DNA of 64,000 nt from Psettodes erumei (Eukaryota > Chordata > Actinopteri > Pleuronectiformes > Psettodidae). A program made the position numbers and the translations under genes. Of the stretch, positions 60,322 to 64,000 are shown in pieces (the stretch's first letter is position 1; the number at the start of each line of letters is the position of its first letter). The notes beneath the pieces were generated by a model, which saw nothing but the letters and a program-made list of their open reading frames with translations, made no database searches and had not been told where the DNA came from. The stretch lies in the NCBI GenBank assembly GCA_016785225.1, contig JAFBJZ010000112.1, positions 1,240,001 to 1,304,000 on the forward strand. Direction: 5' to 3'.

Positions 60322-62840
60322 GGAAACATCACAAAAAACACTTAAGATCATGAAAATTAATTGAGATTTAGCAATTCAATGATGCATCCACCTTATTTAT
60401 TGATAAGTATCGGTATCGGCGATACTGGCCCGTATTTACTTGGTATCGGATCGATACCAAGATATGCAGTATCGCACACCACTAGTCTGAAGTACGGAAG
60501 ACCGCCAGCATGTTCACAACCAGCGCTCACTTCTGGGGATACTCCCCTAGTGGTGAAACTTGAGATGTGCATTTATCTGAAAACTTGATGAAAACGAACT
60601 AAAATTCAGCCATTCTGCCAGTAATTACACCTAGAAAAAAAGAAAAGTACACATGCAACCATCCATTTGTATGCGTCACGTGTGATATTGACTAGTGTTT
60701 CTGTTGAATGTTTTAGACCGAATCCATCACAAGTGAGACAATTCCTGCATTTCCTGCTCATATGGCCAGCCTTCAAATATCCGGAGCAGATTTCTTCTCC
60801 TCTCCGGAATTAAATTTTCTCCCTTTGATAATTTTTAAATTCAGCTTTCAACATCTAAATAATGGATGTGACTATTTGCAATAAATGCAAGATTCTGAGG
60901 ACAGCTCCTTAAACTCTTAACCTTGCCACTGTATCAACTTTAATGGTCAATTGGGCTTGCTATTTCTTCACTGTTTATTTGTTAAATCCTTAGATAAAAT
61001 CAAGAATTTGCTGGCCAAGGGTGTGGTGAACAACATGACCAGGATGGTGCTGGTCAATGCCATCTATTTCAAAGGCAGCTGGAAGGAGCAGTTTGAGGAG
61101 AGTGAAACAAAGGAAGTTCCCTTCAAACTCAACAAGGTACCACTGCATGAATAAATCATTCTGTGCATGAATGCTGCATTTCTGAAACTATACTGCATGG
61201 CAGTGTTACAGGCCTCAGGAATGACTTACCTTTAACCAAATAAATGTGCCTGTTTTGGAACAGTACAAGGAGAGAAAGGAGACATTAATTGTTTTGTGTC
61301 GAAGGGGATTCTCTGTCTGTCTAGCTGAGCTTATCCATCTCACAGGAAGGAGACCATGAGAAACACAACTGTGAAGTGGAAGTCCTGAGTAGTAATAGCA
61401 AAAGTACAAAGAGAAATCTAAAGTGTTGTAACAATTTCAAGAGGCAGGCGATTCAAAAATTGGCAGGTGACCAAATGAAGCTCCTGTCTAACTACCATCT
61501 AAGACGTGGAGACAACTTTTCCATTGAGGAAAGTCTTCATTGCTGGTCTTTGCATTTCTACTATAACCGGTGTTATTGCTGCACCTACTGTATAGTAACT
61601 TCTTCGGGAGCCGCAATTGTTGACAAACAGTTCACTGTTTGTCACAAAGTGAATAGTTTGGAGCCTGGCAAGATGCAGAGTAATGCAACTTTAAATATAA
61701 TGCCTTGTATATACCAGGGTGGAAAAGTGTTTTGCTACTTGAGTATGTTTCGCTCATTCATTAATGATGTCAATGTGTTTTAAACACACCTTTCCTTACT
61801 TTTGTATATAACTGCAATAGGGTGATATGTACAAAGTTTCAGCCAGTGTTAAGTTACATTTTTGTCTATCTGCTGTTTTCAGACAGACACAAAGCCAGTG
61901 AAGATGATGCATCTTGAATCTAGCTTCCCTTTGAAGTACATCTCTGAAGTCAACTGCCAGGTAATTAAGAAATTTATTTACTTAATCAGTTAATACAGTA
62001 TGTCTAACTAAACTAATCACATGTCACTAAGTTTAAGCAGTCTTCCATGAGCCATGAGTAAGACTGACCATGATTCAAAATAGAATTGATGAGATTTTGG
62101 TTATAATCCAGACTTTAAAAAAAACCCTATAACTATACCTGCCAACTCATGCAGGTCCTGGAGCTGCCTTACAAAGGGAAGGAGCTCAGCATGCTCATCT
62201 TTCTACCCAGGGTTATCGAGGACAGTTCAACTGGTCTGGAGAAGGTCGGAAATGCACACACAGGCACTTCCACTCATAAACAAACCCACAAGACACAAAC
62301 TAAGAACTGATTCTGTGTCCACACCCAGCTGGAGAAAGGGCTGACCTATGAGAACTTTGTGGAGTGGACCCGTCCAGATACGATGGATTCAACAAAGGTC
62401 GAGGTGGGCCTGCCTCGGTTCAAGATGGCGGAGACATATGACATGAAGGAAATCCTGGAGAGCATGGGCATAGTTGATGCCTTTGATGTGTCAAAAAGTG
62501 ACTTCTCAGGTAAAAATACTAGTTCTCCCAAATCAACCTGTTCTTCATCCTTGTCATCTAGTGTGAGTATTATATTGATATAAAATATTCTCTGTCCATC
62601 TCTTCTGTGATAGGCATGTCTGCTGCCAATGACCTGGTTCTGTCAAAAGTTGTGCACAAGTCTTTTGTGGAGGTCAATGAGGAGGGAACTGAGGCTGCTG
62701 CTGCCACTGCTGTAACTGTGGGGGTGACTTCTGTAAGAATAACTTCCCTCTTCATCGCAGACCATCCCTTCCTCTTCTTCATCCGACATAACAGCTCCAT
62801 GAGCGTTCTGTTTGCCGGCCGGTACTGCTCCCCTGAGTAA
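57006..62840 (+). CDS. serpinb1: serpinb1-like gene D, nine coding exons, one-base deletion, possibly rescued (416 aa)
   Basis: Exons: 57006-57182, 57406-57498, 57695-57834 (or -57838), 58095-58212, 60994-61136, 61883-61960, 62155-62244, 62329-62509 and 62614-62840 (TAA). Coding exon 3 reads cagtttttccg where B and C have cagtttcttccg. With the usual donor the next exon is read out of frame and stops within three codons, leaving about 140 residues. Using the GT at 57839 instead restores phase 0 and adds one codon, giving 1251 bases. The rest is intact: hinge EEGTEAAAAT, signature around FIADHPFLFF, reactive loop with P1 Thr and P1' Ser by alignment to human SERPINB1 (equal length), and an Arg four residues further on. 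The CD loop has 9 Gln and then an interrupted Gln/Arg end. It could be a working gene, a recent pseudogene or an assembly error. Confidence 0.8.
57406..57498 (+). other. CD-loop exon of gene D, Gln tract interrupted by Arg
   Basis: Ninety-three bases, phase 0 at both ends, acceptor cctag, donor cag/gtctgt. The lead is VLGFTDAQRSQDAGAE, then nine CAG and CGG-CAG-CAG-CGG-CAG-CAG. The lead differs from B and C, and the tract is interrupted by two Arg codons. Confidence 0.85.
58620..59640 (-). mobile_element. same BEL/Pao pol fragment, inverted copy in gene D intron
   Basis: Inverted-arm copy of 49140-50150 with the same frames, stops and frameshifts (for example GTNVPKLMEV near 59380-59415). 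The insertion therefore predates the duplication of the arms. Gene B lacks it: similarity to B ends at about 37465 within the corresponding intron. Confidence 0.65.
60008..60484 (-). mobile_element. hAT-type element, copy 3, truncated, in gene D intron
   Basis: Inverted-arm copy of the 47842-48352 element. The intact end at 60484 is followed by the reverse complement of CTTCAGAC. The other end is cut off at about 60008 by the 460-base deletion. An internal TTA run has grown into an (AAT)n microsatellite at about 60290-60320. Confidence 0.8.
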
Positions 62841-63145
62841 GCACCACACAGCTGAGAGCAGTTGATGTCAGATGGGAGCAGGGCTCGTTTGGTGTTACTG
62901 GAAAATGTTAATAATCACAGCTCTAGACTTTACTATAACTAATCACACCCTGAGTTCCCATCCTGTATTAGCAGGACCCGGATGATGAGTAACAACTATG
63001 GTGTTTTTAAAGTTGTGGCTTCTTGTCTGCATCACATGAGTGATTCTCTGTTTATCCTGTGCCTCCCTGAACATTAGCTCCCCACACTGTTTATCCTCTG
63101 CACCTAATCTCACCCTTAGGTTTTGGCTCATTTTGTCTGTAATAC

Positions 63146-64000
63146 ATGGTAATCCCTGTCCTCATACCCTTCCCTATCTTATCTATACCAGTAGAGTCAC
63201 AATTTCTATTATGTCTTTTTCATCGGGTAGCACAGTAATGAAATACATTCACAAAACTTACAATTCAGTTGTTTTATATATTCAGCCAAATCACGTTGAC
63301 AGATATGTCCTTGGTGATCATTTAAAGTGCAGTTTTATGTAACTGTACCATTATGTGTATAATTAATATTGACTAAAAACAACAATGATTTACATGAAAT
63401 TCTGAATTGGCATGGTGTCCAGGTCATTTCTCAGGTCATTGTATCTTCACGCTTTTCACACATGAAATTAAAGTATGTGATTCACAAATATTGTCTGTCA
63501 CTTTTCATGAATAACTTTCACTGACGTTTTGTCAGATCTGGTTCAGCCATATGTGATAAGAAGGACACTGTGCAGTTTGATCATTTGTTGTAGAAGTTGT
63601 GATACTACATTGAGAAGAAGTCTACGTTAAGTAATGTTAATGTTAAATCCAATCTGCGTTGAAAAAACAGTAATTTTTTTCAGTGTTTTCCTTCTATTAT
63701 TATATATTATATAATAATTATGTTATAATAATATTATATTATATAATATCATATTAGAATTATAACATAATACGATATTATATAATATTAGTAGAGTAGA
63801 AAAAAGTAGTGAAGTGGGTACGCGCTTCATTTACTTAAGTAAAAGGCCAGAAAGGCCAGAAATGCCTGATAGCCGATCCGTTGGCTGATTGCGCCCCGGA
63901 CTGCGGTTCAGATTTGTCGGCGTGGCACCGCCCTCCAGACCAGTAGGTGGTGCTGTTGCATAAATATGTTAGTGAAAACACTTCCGGGAAGCTTCCTGGT
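63146..64000. other. gene D downstream flank to window end
   Basis: It holds gene B-like 3' flank, diverged, with an attaaa near 63467, then the AT-rich palindrome. A GC-richer end at 63860-64000 contains ccagtaggtggtgc at 63940-63953, which fits the CTCF core pattern. No gene start could be established. Confidence 0.35.
63690..63800. repeat. AT-rich palindromic tract
   Basis: Almost pure A/T. It includes aattatgttataat and its inverted partner attataacataat about 40 bases apart, with nested ATATTA units, so it could form a cruciform. Confidence 0.75.

Larger units (their letters stand above)
57695..63145 (+). repeat. right arm of large inverted repeat (gene D exons 3-9 and 3' UTR)
   Basis: Partner of 45170-51077. 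Identity begins sharply at the coding exon 3 acceptor and ends about 300 bases after the stop codon, at ctgtaatacatg, where gene C continues like gene B but gene D does not. Confidence 0.9.

Noticed and set aside
1..64000. CRISPR arrays, bacterial operons, tRNA or rRNA genes
   Set aside because: No spaced direct repeats of the CRISPR type, no rRNA stretch and no convincing tRNA cloverleaf were seen; the window is vertebrate genomic DNA.

Overview
The window looks like teleost fish nuclear DNA. It holds spliced vertebrate genes with GT-AG introns: a sorting nexin 16 gene and four clade-B (ov-serpin) genes of the serpinb1 type. It also carries typical fish interspersed repeats (Tc1-like elements, hAT-type non-autonomous elements, a BEL/Pao pol relic) and long microsatellites. 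I cannot name the species from sequence alone.

Layout. 1-13 kb is gene-poor and repeat-rich, with Tc1 fragments, terminal-inverted-repeat elements and one weak, unrecognised exon candidate. 13.05-19.9 kb is snx16 on the minus strand: six coding exons giving 314 residues, with a GC-rich 5' end near 19.8-20.0 kb. 20.8-62.8 kb is a serpinb1-like cluster. Gene A (+, 22269-28392), gene B (+, 34191-40947), gene C (-, 53488-45456) and gene D (+, 57006-62840) each have nine coding exons with the same phases. A, B and C splice to clean reading frames of 413, 413 and 418 residues. D has a one-base deletion in coding exon 3 and is open (416 residues) only if a GT four bases downstream of the usual donor is used.

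The serpins keep an inhibitory hinge, the serpin signature and the cytosolic ov-serpin layout, but differ almost completely at the reactive centre. Their inferred P1-P1' pairs are Arg-Ser (A), Arg-Cys (B), Gly-Cys or a neighbouring bond (C) and Thr-Ser (D). A separate phase-0/phase-0 exon encodes the CD interhelical loop. In B, C and D this exon is a CAG/CAA-encoded glutamine tract of 15, 19 and 9 plus interrupted residues.

The cluster records its own history. C and D sit head to head, and from coding exon 3 to the 3' UTR they are near-identical inverted arms of about 5.5 kb, introns and transposon relics included. Between A and B lie decayed pieces of gene A together with a dead copy of an snx16 exon, which suggests the ancestral tandem duplication unit began inside snx16. 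Copies of the gene A 5' flank survive at three places (about 20.8-21.2, 30.2-31.1 and 44.0-44.3 kb). Intron and exon similarities conflict between genes, which points to gene conversion.

All coordinates, splice sites and similarities were read by eye; no alignment or database search was run.
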